Part shown: positions 41,373 to 48,543 of the stretch, piece after piece
Layout: each line of letters starts with the position of its first letter
How positions within the stretch are numbered: the stretch's first letter is position 1
Source: G965220825 sp965220825
GTDB lineage: Bacteria; Pseudomonadota; Alphaproteobacteria; UBA828
Length of the DNA stretch: 64,000 nt
NCBI GenBank assembly: GCA_965220825.1
Contig: OZ244839.1
Coordinates: forward strand, 1,426,001-1,490,000
Direction of reading: 5' to 3'
Position numbers and translations under genes: made by a program
The notes under the pieces: model-generated
Seen by the model: only the letters and a program-made list of their open reading frames with translations
The model's database searches: none
What the model was told of the DNA's origin: nothing

Positions 41373-42368
41373 TCAGAACTTGACCGGCGTGACGGGCGCC
41401 TTGCCCTCTTGAACCAGCGCCGGAATTTTCGGCGACCCGTTCTCCCACACCAGCAGCATGGAGCGCTTGCTGGAGAAGCCCTGATGGCGGATGTCCGCCG
41501 GCATGCACGATACGTCGCCAGCCTTCATGGTGATCCGCGCGCGGTCTCTCCCCGTCTCCTTGTGCTTGATGTTCCAGGTGATCTCGTCCGAGAGCTGAAC
41601 GAACCACTCCACCCGGTCATTGCCATGCTCCACCGGCAGGATGAACTCTTCCGAAGTCGGGCAGAACAGGCTGTCCCGCAGGACGGAGCAGACGGATGGA
41701 TTCCAGGTTACGTCGGAGCGCGAGAGATAGCCGAAGAGGTTGAACGCCGAGACTTCGTCCTCGAAGCCGGGCTCCGGGTGTATGTCGGGCTGATCCTGGG
41801 GGACATCTTCGAACATCCGGTTGACCGGATAGCCGTTCTCGTCCGTACGCACCGGCGTATCGCCGGGCAGGCCGACCATGCGCTTCGCCGTCACCCGCTT
41901 GCGGGTCACGGCCTCGACGTTGCTGCCGTTCTTGGCACCCCAGGGCGCGCCGGTCTCCATGGGCGCCGCGAAGGGGTCGTATCCGTCGTTGGTCCAGTCG
42001 CCGATCATCTCCTTGAAGACCGCCAGCAGCTCGTCGGACTTGAAGCGCTCCCTGTGGTCGCGCCCGACCGCAGTGAAGGCCTCGTTCATCGAGCCCGCGA
42101 ACATGTCCACTTCGCCATAGAGGTTGATCGTGCCGAACACGTTGTCGAAGTTGATCGTGCCGTAGAAGAAGTTCCACGCGACGTCGCGCATCAGGGCGCG
42201 CAGGAACGTATCGATGGCCATCTGGTGGCTACCGTCCGGCCATTCGATATGGGCGAAATATTCGTCCCGGGAGAAGGTGAAGGACCCCGCCTTGAAACTC
42301 CGGTAGCCGGTCCGGTTGTCCCGCGGATAGGTCTCGAAATCGGTCTGCAGTTCGGTGCTTGCGGCCAT
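41373..42368 (-). CDS. Hydroquinone 1,2-dioxygenase, large subunit (HapD/PnpD type)
   Basis: Catalytic cupin subunit of the two-component Fe(II) enzyme that cleaves hydroquinone to 4-hydroxymuconic semialdehyde. 331 residues from the ATG at 42368 with an AGGAGG site. The putative iron ligands are H248, N250 and E254 in VEHGNDRVEW, and H295 in PADIRHQGF. Their spacing (0, +2, +6, +47) equals that of the ligands I recall for PnpD of the PnpCD structure (His256, Asn258, Glu262, His303). The small-subunit gene is 58 bases upstream and the two next pathway genes follow downstream. Databases often label this family hydroxyquinol dioxygenase. Confidence 0.88.
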   Translation of the reverse strand: MAASTELQTDFETYPRDNRTGYRSFKAGSFTFSRDEYFAHIEWPDGSHQMAIDTFLRALMRDVAWNFFYGTINFDNVFGTINLYGEVDMFAGSMNEAFTAVGRDHRERFKSDELLAVFKEMIGDWTNDGYDPFAAPMETGAPWGAKNGSNVEAVTRKRVTAKRMVGLPGDTPVRTDENGYPVNRMFEDVPQDQPDIHPEPGFEDEVSAFNLFGYLSRSDVTWNPSVCSVLRDSLFCPTSEEFILPVEHGNDRVEWFVQLSDEITWNIKHKETGRDRARITMKAGDVSCMPADIRHQGFSSKRSMLLVWENGSPKIPALVQEGKAPVTPVKF

Positions 42369-42426
42369 GGAAACGCCTCCTCTCCGTATCGTCTGGTGCA
42401 GGGCCGGCGCGATGCGGCGCGGTCTC

Positions 42427-42927
42427 CTATTCGGTCTGGCAGATCTCGGCCCATTTGTGGGCGGTGACCGGCCCATCGATGGTCTGGATCAGCAGCGTCG
42501 CCGGTGCGCTCGATTCGAACCGGTAGGCTGCGCCGGCCGGCAGCAGGGCCATGTGGCCCCGGCGCAGCACGATGCGGCCCATCTTCCGCCCGTCCGGAGC
42601 CTCGTCGAGGCGGTGTGCCCCCTGGCTCTCGGGATCGACGATCACGGGATCGTCCGGCTTGAGAAGATGGACCTCCACTTCCCGGTCCATGCAGATCACG
42701 AACTCGTCATGGGCGGCTGCGTACCAGGGCGATGCGCCCTCTGCGCGCGCGACCTCGATCACATATTCGAAGTTCTTGCCGACGGCGACCCGCTCGTAGG
42801 GTGCCGACTTCGCCGCCACCTCGAACATGTTGGAGAAAACGTAATTCTTGGGATCGTCATCGATGATCTGGACGCCACCCTTGCTGAAGTCGTCGATGGC
42901 TCCGAATACGGTTACGTGATCCGACAC
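42427..42927 (-). CDS. Hydroquinone 1,2-dioxygenase, small subunit (HapC/PnpC type)
   Basis: 166 residues, close to the size of HapC/PnpC small subunits. It has a cupin fold with YVIEVARAEGASPWYAAAHDEFVICMDREVEVHLL and GRIVLRRGHMALLPAGAAYRF. It lacks a full set of metal-binding histidines, as expected for the non-catalytic partner that stabilises the large subunit. It starts the minus-strand pathway operon; the 179-base gap to the divergent ridA-like gene should contain the promoter. No regulator gene for the pathway is visible. Confidence 0.82.
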   Translation of the reverse strand: MSDHVTVFGAIDDFSKGGVQIIDDDPKNYVFSNMFEVAAKSAPYERVAVGKNFEYVIEVARAEGASPWYAAAHDEFVICMDREVEVHLLKPDDPVIVDPESQGAHRLDEAPDGRKMGRIVLRRGHMALLPAGAAYRFESSAPATLLIQTIDGPVTAHKWAEICQTE

Positions 42928-43106
42928 CGCTCCCTCCGTCCGCGCGTCTTTTCCCGCAGGCCACGCTTCAGCCCGCGACCCGCAATCTATAGCATGATCG
43001 GCGGCTCCGCGGCACGGGCGGCGCGACGGTTTTCGTTACCCCGCGGGTGCGGGAGCCCCTGGACCCGCGCTCCGGAGGAAGACCTGCGGCAAAGCGGAGT
43101 GAGGCC

Positions 43107-43517
43107 ATGGAAAGGAAGCGTATCTACAGCGGCGGTGCCTATGAGGAGATCGCGGGATATGCCCGCGCGGTGGTGGATGGCCAGTGGGTCTTCGTCTCCG
43201 GCACCACGGGCTACGATTATGAGACCGGCACCATCTCGGACGATGCGGTCGAGCAGACGCGCCAATGCCTGCGCAACATCAAGGCGGCGCTCGCCGAGGC
43301 CGGTTCCGACCTCGAGGATACGGTTCGCATCGTGGCCTATATCGCGGAACGGGAGGACTTCGAGGCAATCGCCCGCGTCTTCGGCGAGCATTTCCGCCAT
43401 ATCCGGCCGGCCAACACCACGGTGATCTGCCAGCTCGTGAAGCCCGAGATGAAGGTCGAGATCGAGGTCACTGCGCGCCGCCGGGATGGGCGGGCGGAGG
43501 GCGGCGTTCAGTCGTAG
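43107..43517 (+). CDS. RidA/YjgF/UK114 family protein
   Basis: 136 residues. Typical RidA trimer fold: YARAVVDGQWVFVSGTTGYDYETG, DAVEQTRQCLRNIKAALAEAGSDLEDTVRIVAYI and a C-terminal KVEIEVTARR. The catalytic Arg of true RidA (RPVR/AxRxx near residue 105) appears as HIRPANTTVICQLV, with the Arg kept, so 2-iminoacid deaminase or related activity is possible. Divergent from the hydroquinone dioxygenase genes, a placement seen for accessory RidA subfamilies in aromatic catabolism. It overlaps the 3' end of the cupin gene by 10 bases. Confidence 0.85.
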   Translation: MERKRIYSGGAYEEIAGYARAVVDGQWVFVSGTTGYDYETGTISDDAVEQTRQCLRNIKAALAEAGSDLEDTVRIVAYIAEREDFEAIARVFGEHFRHIRPANTTVICQLVKPEMKVEIEVTARRRDGRAEGGVQS

Positions 43518-43969
43518 GGCTCGCCCGCCCGGTTGGTGAAGCGCACGACGCCCCGAGACTTCTCATAGAGGAGGTCGATATCGGGATAGCGTACGCGCTC
43601 TTCCGCCGCGCGCGTGCCGACCTCCAGATAGAGAGCGTCCTCATCGGAACGGTTGACCAGATGATGGCCGTCTGTGACGCCTGCCTTGAACGCCGCCGCA
43701 TCGCCCGCCCGGAGGACGGTCTCGCCGCCGTCTTCCACCAGCACCAGACTGCCGGAGAGGAGAAAGACGAACTCGTCCTCCGCCTTGTGCCAGTGGCGCT
43801 GGGAGCTTGCGCCCCCGGGTGGAAGGCGGGTGAGATTCACGCCGAACTGGGTGAGGCCGCCCGCGTCCCCCAGCGCCTGGCGCGCGCGCCCCTCGGCAAT
43901 GTTCCGGAAGGGCCCAGGATAAGGGGTGCCGGTCTTCACGGGCACCCGGTCGGTCTCGATCTTCGGCAT
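43508..43969 (-). CDS. Cupin domain protein
   Basis: 153 residues. Cupin motif 1 is SSQRHWHKAEDEFVFLLSGSL, giving the HWHxxxDE metal triad, and motif 2 is AAAFKAGVTDGHHLVNRS with the distal His. A GGAGG site precedes the ATG. The function is unknown; similar single-domain cupins are sugar or small-metabolite isomerases or sensors. It heads a minus-strand group with the YtoQ-like and SDR genes behind it on the same strand. Confidence 0.8.
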   Translation of the reverse strand: MPKIETDRVPVKTGTPYPGPFRNIAEGRARQALGDAGGLTQFGVNLTRLPPGGASSQRHWHKAEDEFVFLLSGSLVLVEDGGETVLRAGDAAAFKAGVTDGHHLVNRSDEDALYLEVGTRAAEERVRYPDIDLLYEKSRGVVRFTNRAGEPYD

Positions 43970-44032
43970 GTCGCGTTCCTCCGCGCACGCCTCTCCCGCC
44001 GCCCCGCCGCTTCGCGCGGCGGAGGCCTGCGG

Positions 44033-44503
44033 TCAGGCGGCGCTCGGCAGCGTGCCGGTCATGGCGTAGCGGAGAAGCTCCACCACCTGCTCCGGCGTTT
44101 CGGCGACGGCGAGCGCAGCGCCATCCACCTCCTTCAGCGCATGGGTGAGCGAAGGGTCGTGGAGCGTGACCACGGGCTTGTCCAGCGCCGCCGCATAGCC
44201 CGCGTCGAAGGCGGCGTTCCACTGGCGGTACTTGTCGCCGAACCGCACCACCACCACGTCCGCGCGCTGGATCAGCGTACGGTTACGGATCGCGTTGACC
44301 CGCGCGCCCTTGTGATCCTTCCAGAAGGGGTTCTCCTCGCCGCCCAGGATGGCGACACCGCAATCGTCGCTCGCGGCGTGATCGGTGACCGGCGAGACGA
44401 AGGCCACATCGAGCCCCGCGGCCTTGGCGCCGTCGCGGATGCGCGCGCGCCAGTCCGTATGAATTTCACCCGAGAGATAGACCGTCCAGCCGCTTTCCGC
44501 CAT
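44033..44503 (-). CDS. YtoQ family protein
   Basis: 156 residues starting MAESGWTVYLSGEIHTDWR, the conserved YtoQ opening. It continues with FVSPVTDHAASDDCGVAILGGEENPFWKDHKGARVNAIRNRTLIQRADVVVVRFGDKYRQWNAAFDAGYAAAL, the Rossmann-like nucleoside 2-deoxyribosyltransferase-type fold with a conserved acidic site. The family's biochemical role is not established. GGAGGAA lies before the ATG at 44503, and the SDR gene is 17 bases upstream. Confidence 0.85.
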   Translation of the reverse strand: MAESGWTVYLSGEIHTDWRARIRDGAKAAGLDVAFVSPVTDHAASDDCGVAILGGEENPFWKDHKGARVNAIRNRTLIQRADVVVVRFGDKYRQWNAAFDAGYAAALDKPVVTLHDPSLTHALKEVDGAALAVAETPEQVVELLRYAMTGTLPSAA

Positions 44504-44520
44504 GGGATTCCTCCGCCCGG

Positions 44521-45282
44521 TCAGTACTGCACGCCGTTGGTGAGCGCGCCGTCCACCTTGATGTTCGTGCCGGTGATGAAGCTCGCCCGCGGGCTCGCAA
44601 GGAAAACCGCCGCATTGGCGACCTCCTCGGCGGTCGCCATGCGCCCGGTCTTGTTCAGGCTGAGCGCCTTCGCGAAGAGCTCGGGGTTGTTGTTCTCGAT
44701 GTCGTTCCAGACGCCGCCCTCGAAATAGGTGTTGCCGGGCGAGACCGCATTCGCGCGGATGCCTTTCGGCGCGAGCTGCCGGGCGAGGCCTGCGGCATAG
44801 TGGATGAGCGCCGCCTTGAAGACGCCATAGGGGCCCGCGGCGAAGTCGATCTCGACGCCGGAGACGCTCGAGATCACCACGATGGAGCCGGCATCGGACT
44901 TCTCCAGGTGGGGCAGCGCGGCCTCCACCGTATTCACCGTGTGCATCATGTCGACGGTGAACTCCTGGTCCCAGCATTCCAGCGCCGGCCCGATGGCGAG
45001 CGCGCTGACATTGGGCACCACGATATCGAGCCCACCGAACTCCGCCGCCACATCATTCACCCATTGGCGCACGGCCGCGCCGTCGCCCACATCGAGCGCG
45101 CGGCCCGAGGCCGGCACGCCGGCGTCCGCAAGGGCGGAGACCGTGGCATCCACGTCCGCCGCCGTGCGTGCGCAGACGGCGACAGCCGCGCCTTCGGCGG
45201 CAAGCTCAAGGGCGATGGCCCGGCCGATGCCCTTGGTGCCGCCGGTGACCAGCGCCTTCCTGCCTTTCAATCCCATATCCAT
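44521..45282 (-). CDS. Short-chain dehydrogenase/reductase
   Basis: 253 residues. Classical SDR: cofactor motif TGGTKGIGRAIA (residues 14-25), the strand DIVVPNVS (NNAG variant), catalytic Ser in IVVISSVSGVE and the pair Tyr-x3-Lys in GPYGVFKAALIHY. The residues after strand 2 (CARTAADV) suit NADP(H). The substrate is unknown. First gene of the SDR-YtoQ-cupin group; the tRNA-Met terminator lies just upstream. Confidence 0.88.
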   Translation of the reverse strand: MDMGLKGRKALVTGGTKGIGRAIALELAAEGAAVAVCARTAADVDATVSALADAGVPASGRALDVGDGAAVRQWVNDVAAEFGGLDIVVPNVSALAIGPALECWDQEFTVDMMHTVNTVEAALPHLEKSDAGSIVVISSVSGVEIDFAAGPYGVFKAALIHYAAGLARQLAPKGIRANAVSPGNTYFEGGVWNDIENNNPELFAKALSLNKTGRMATAEEVANAAVFLASPRASFITGTNIKVDGALTNGVQY

Positions 45283-45329
45283 GATGCGTCTCCCCCGCCG
45301 TGCCCTGTCGCCCGACGCCCTTTGCGTTT

Positions 45330-45361
45330 CAAGAAAATGAGCCGGGTGCCTTCCGCACCCG
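45330..45361 (-). terminator. Intrinsic terminator after tRNA-Met
   Basis: Read on the minus strand, CGGGTGC pairs with GCACCCG across a 5-base loop, followed by GCTCATTTTCTT. It begins 21 bases past the tRNA 3' end and ends before the SDR gene. Confidence 0.75.
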
Positions 45362-45381
45362 TTCGCGCCGCGCCTTCCCGG

Positions 45382-45454
45382 TAGCGGGGGAGGGACTCGA
45401 ACCCCCGACCCATGGATTATGATTCCACTGCTCTACCGGCTGAGCTACCCCGCC
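45382..45454 (-). tRNA. tRNA-Met(CAU), elongator
   Basis: A 73-base cloverleaf without encoded CCA. Acceptor GGCGGGG pairs with CCCCGCU (one G-U at the first pair), the D arm is GCUC/GAGC, the anticodon stem GUGGA/UCCAU, the loop AUCAUAA with anticodon CAU, and the T arm GGGGG-UUCGAGU-CCCUC. The anticodon stem lacks the three G-C pairs of initiator tRNA and the acceptor lacks the initiator mismatch, so this is the elongator. It is followed by an intrinsic terminator. Confidence 0.93.
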
Positions 45455-45668
45455 TCGGGATCGGGCGTGCCCCGCTATACGCGCCGCCCGCCGCGCCTGT
45501 CAAGCGGACGGCCGACGCGACACCCGCTTCGCCGAAATCCGAACCGAAGAGCGATGGAACGAGCCCGGACAGGACGCTACGCCTGGACGGCACTGCGCTC
45601 CGGCCGACCCGGAATCACGTGTGCTTCAGAAAAATGACACGGGCTCTCCCGACAGAACGGGCGTTCGA

Positions 45669-47747
45669 TCAGGCGACAGCGCTTTCAAGGCGGACCTGCT
45701 CCACCTTGTAGGGCACGTCCGCGACCGCGCCTGCGTCGAGTTCGCGGGCGAAGCGGTGGCCTTCGTAAACCGCATGCTGGATGGTGCCGGCGGCGACGCA
45801 ATCGCCGATCCGCGCAAGAGTCGTGATTCCCGCTGCCTCGAGCTTGTCGGGCGCGGCCTTGAGCTCCCGATAGAGCGCGTCGTTCGGCAGGCGAGAAGTT
45901 GCGAGGACCAGCGACTGATAGCCGAGATGCCGCCGCGTCTCTTCGTGATAGACGTTGTAAATCTCGATGCTGTTGTCGCCGATATGGGCGATGTTGTGAT
46001 CGGTGATCAGCTCGATCCCCATGGAGAGGATCCGGCTCATGATCTTCTCCATTTCGAGGGTGTATTCCGTCCAGCGCGAGAGCTCCATAAGCGGCGTGAC
46101 GATGGTCACCTCATGGCCCGCTGCGCGCAGCTTCTCGGCAAGGACGCCGCCCATATAGTAGTGGTCGTCGTCGAACAGGACGACAGGCCCTTCGAGCTCC
46201 CGGCCGTTCATCACGTCGTCGGCCGTGAACACACGCTTTCCGTCGCATCCCGGGATCGGGTGCGTGTTGGTGTAGGCGACGCCGTCGCCGCGCCAGTGCG
46301 AGCCCGTCGCGACGACCACGGTTTCGGCACCGTAATCGAGCACATCCTGCGCCGAGAGCCGGGTGCCCGTGTGCACCTCGACGTTCTTCATCTTCGCGAT
46401 CTGGCCGACGCGGTAGTCGCGCACGCGGCTCCAGGTCGCGAGACCGGGCAGCGCGCTCTCGCGGGTCACGCGGCCGCCGATATCCGCCTCCGCCTCGACG
46501 AGATGCACCATGTAGCCCCGCTGGCCGAGTGCGCGGGCGCATTCGAGCCCGGCCGGCCCGGCGCCGACGATGAGGACGCCGTCGTCCGACCCCTTGGGCT
46601 CGATCTTCTCCGCGTGCCAGCCCCGCCGCCACTCCTCGCCGGCGGTCGGGTTCTGCGTGCAGCGGAAGAGGCTGCTCGTATTCTCGGAAGCGACGCACAT
46701 GTTGCAGCCGATACACTCGCGGATATCGGCGTTCCGCCCCTCTTCGATCTTCTTCGGAAGGAAGGGATCGGCGATGGAGGGCCGCGCCGCGCCGATGAAG
46801 TCGGTGATCCCGCGGCCGATCTGCGAGACCATGGTATCCGGCGACGTGTAGCGCCCGACCGTGACCACCGGCTTGTCGGTCTTCTGCTTGACGAAGGCCA
46901 CATAGGGCTCCTGGAAGGCTTCGTCGGTGAAGCGCGAGGTGGCGGAATCGTACGCCCAGTCGCTGATGTTCACGTCCCATAGATCGGGCAGGTCGGAGAA
47001 CATCTCGACCACCGCCTGGCCCTCCTCCTGCCAGGTGATGCCGTGCTCTCCACGGTTCTCGTCGACCGCGAGCCGCAACGCGACGGCGGCCTTGTCGCCG
47101 ACGGCTTCCTTGGTGTCCTCCAACAGCTCGCCGATCAGCCGCGCGCGGTTCTCGACGCTGCCGCCATATTCGTCGGTGCGGTGATTGGTGTGGGGCGAAA
47201 GGAAGTGCTGCGGCAGGGCGATGTCGTGCGCGGCATAGACATAGACCACGTCATAACCGACGTTGACGGCGCGTATCGCCGCCTCGACCTGCCAGCGCCT
47301 GAACTCGCGGATGTCCGCCTTGTCCATCTCGCGGCCCATGATCGGATCCCAGTTGTAGTGGACCATGTTGGGCGAGGGGCCGAGCGGACACTCCTTCGTC
47401 TTGCGATTGGAGAAACCGAGCCCGTTATGGACCAGCTCCACGGCCGCGAGCGCGCCGTATTCGTGCACGGTCTCCACCCACCCGCGCAACTGCTCCGCAT
47501 ATTCGTCGTTCCACAGGCGGCGTTCGCCGTAGGGCGCAGCACAGGAACTCGGGTGGATGCTGCATTGCTCGGTGGAAATAACGGCCCATCCGCCTTCGGC
47601 CTTCATGCGCCGATGCGCGACATCCCCATGATGTTCGGTGTACCCCATCGCGTTGCAATGCGGCACTTGATAGAAGCGGTTCTTGGCGATCTTGGGGCCG
47701 ATCTTGATCGGCGTGAACAGGATGTCGTAACGGGGGTCGCGCGCCAT
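45669..47747 (-). CDS. Trimethylamine/dimethylamine dehydrogenase-like flavoprotein
   Basis: Predicted oxidative N-demethylase. 692 residues against about 730 in bacterial TMADH, collinear with it. An N-terminal Old-Yellow-Enzyme-like barrel carries C31 in RFYQVPHCNAMG, the cysteine that binds FMN covalently in TMADH. The 4Fe-4S motif is CIGCNMCVA followed by a later Cys in LFRCTQNPTAGEE. The C-terminal half has GVLIVGAGPAGLECARALG and a second nucleotide fold. Where TMADH has an aromatic-bowl Tyr (TEYCSI) this protein has Gln (TEQCSI), as in dimethylamine dehydrogenase; other bowl tryptophans are also replaced. The substrate is thus a different or larger amine. A GGGAGG site precedes the ATG. 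Electrons probably pass to an ETF not encoded here. Confidence 0.85.
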   Translation of the reverse strand: MARDPRYDILFTPIKIGPKIAKNRFYQVPHCNAMGYTEHHGDVAHRRMKAEGGWAVISTEQCSIHPSSCAAPYGERRLWNDEYAEQLRGWVETVHEYGALAAVELVHNGLGFSNRKTKECPLGPSPNMVHYNWDPIMGREMDKADIREFRRWQVEAAIRAVNVGYDVVYVYAAHDIALPQHFLSPHTNHRTDEYGGSVENRARLIGELLEDTKEAVGDKAAVALRLAVDENRGEHGITWQEEGQAVVEMFSDLPDLWDVNISDWAYDSATSRFTDEAFQEPYVAFVKQKTDKPVVTVGRYTSPDTMVSQIGRGITDFIGAARPSIADPFLPKKIEEGRNADIRECIGCNMCVASENTSSLFRCTQNPTAGEEWRRGWHAEKIEPKGSDDGVLIVGAGPAGLECARALGQRGYMVHLVEAEADIGGRVTRESALPGLATWSRVRDYRVGQIAKMKNVEVHTGTRLSAQDVLDYGAETVVVATGSHWRGDGVAYTNTHPIPGCDGKRVFTADDVMNGRELEGPVVLFDDDHYYMGGVLAEKLRAAGHEVTIVTPLMELSRWTEYTLEMEKIMSRILSMGIELITDHNIAHIGDNSIEIYNVYHEETRRHLGYQSLVLATSRLPNDALYRELKAAPDKLEAAGITTLARIGDCVAAGTIQHAVYEGHRFARELDAGAVADVPYKVEQVRLESAVA

Positions 47748-47879
47748 TATTGCCTCCCTGCACCTGATGCGGAGGAGCGCGTCGGCAGCGCGCCCTCACG
47801 CATGCATCCGGCCAATACGCGACGACGGGCGCGGCGCGCGTGAGCACACGGCGCGCCGCCGCCGGGATGTGGTTCTCGC

Positions 47880-48260
47880 CTAGGCGGCGAGCTGCTCGGC
47901 GTCGGGATCGTGAATGAAGAACACCTTGCGGATGGTCTCCTCGACGACCCAGGTCACCGTCTCGCCCTTGTCCGTGTAGAAGGTGTCGCCGGCGGTGTAG
48001 GTGTGGGTCGTGCCGTCCTTCTCCGTCACGTGGATCTTGCCTTCGAGCAGGGTGCAGATCTCGTCGCCCGGATAGGTGTATTCGAACTTGCCGGGCGTGC
48101 ATTGCCAGACACCCGCCATCGTCCGCATCCCGAAGCCGCCCAGATCGAAACGCCCCTGATGCTCGGGGTTGCCCTCCAGCACGTTCACGAACGGCAGCTC
48201 CTCCATCGGCGGCCACGGCTCCAGACCGCCCTGATCCTTCAACCTCGCATAATTGAGCAT
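47880..48260 (-). CDS. Cupin protein, EutQ/DUF861-like
   Basis: 126 residues from the ATG at 48260, preceded by a GGAGAGGAG site; an in-frame upstream start lacks support. Motifs are MAGVWQCTPGKFEYTYPGDEICTLLEGKIHVTEKDG and AGDTFYTDKGETVTWVVEETIRKVFFI, the single-cupin DUF861 pattern seen in ethanolamine (EutQ) and ureidoglycine enzymes. It lies 132 bases upstream of the amine-dehydrogenase-like gene on the same strand and is divergent from the demethylase gene, so it belongs to this catabolic locus. The 283-base gap to 48544 holds the divergent promoters; I saw no clear operator. Confidence 0.78.
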   Translation of the reverse strand: MLNYARLKDQGGLEPWPPMEELPFVNVLEGNPEHQGRFDLGGFGMRTMAGVWQCTPGKFEYTYPGDEICTLLEGKIHVTEKDGTTHTYTAGDTFYTDKGETVTWVVEETIRKVFFIHDPDAEQLAA

Positions 48261-48543
48261 TCTCTTTCTCCTCTCCCCTAGGGGGCCCCTGAGTCGCGCC
48301 CTTGTCGGCGTCACGAGGCACTTGTCGCTGCGATATTAGGACATTCTCCGTCGATTGGGCGACTCGTTCCGCAGGGTGGCGGGAGTCGCAGCGACCCCCC
48401 GCCGCACATATGCCGGTGCAGCACGGCGCGGCCCGTGACATCCGGCGCAGCAACGCCGAATGGCCCCTGGCTCGCATCGTGATCCGGTTGCCGCGCTGGT
48501 ACACTCTCGTCCGCCCGGCCCGGAGGAGGAAGGAAGGTCGTCG

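Noticed and set aside
41373..42368. Assignment as an intradiol hydroxyquinol 1,2-dioxygenase
   Set aside because: Intradiol enzymes have a different fold and Tyr/His ligands. This is a cupin with the HxN-x3-E and distal His pattern of hydroquinone dioxygenase large subunits.
45382..45454. Initiator tRNA-Met or tRNA-Ile2 with a CAU anticodon
   Set aside because: The initiator would have a mismatched first acceptor pair and three G-C pairs next to the anticodon loop, which are absent. The body matches elongator tRNA-Met of alphaproteobacteria rather than tRNA-Ile2.
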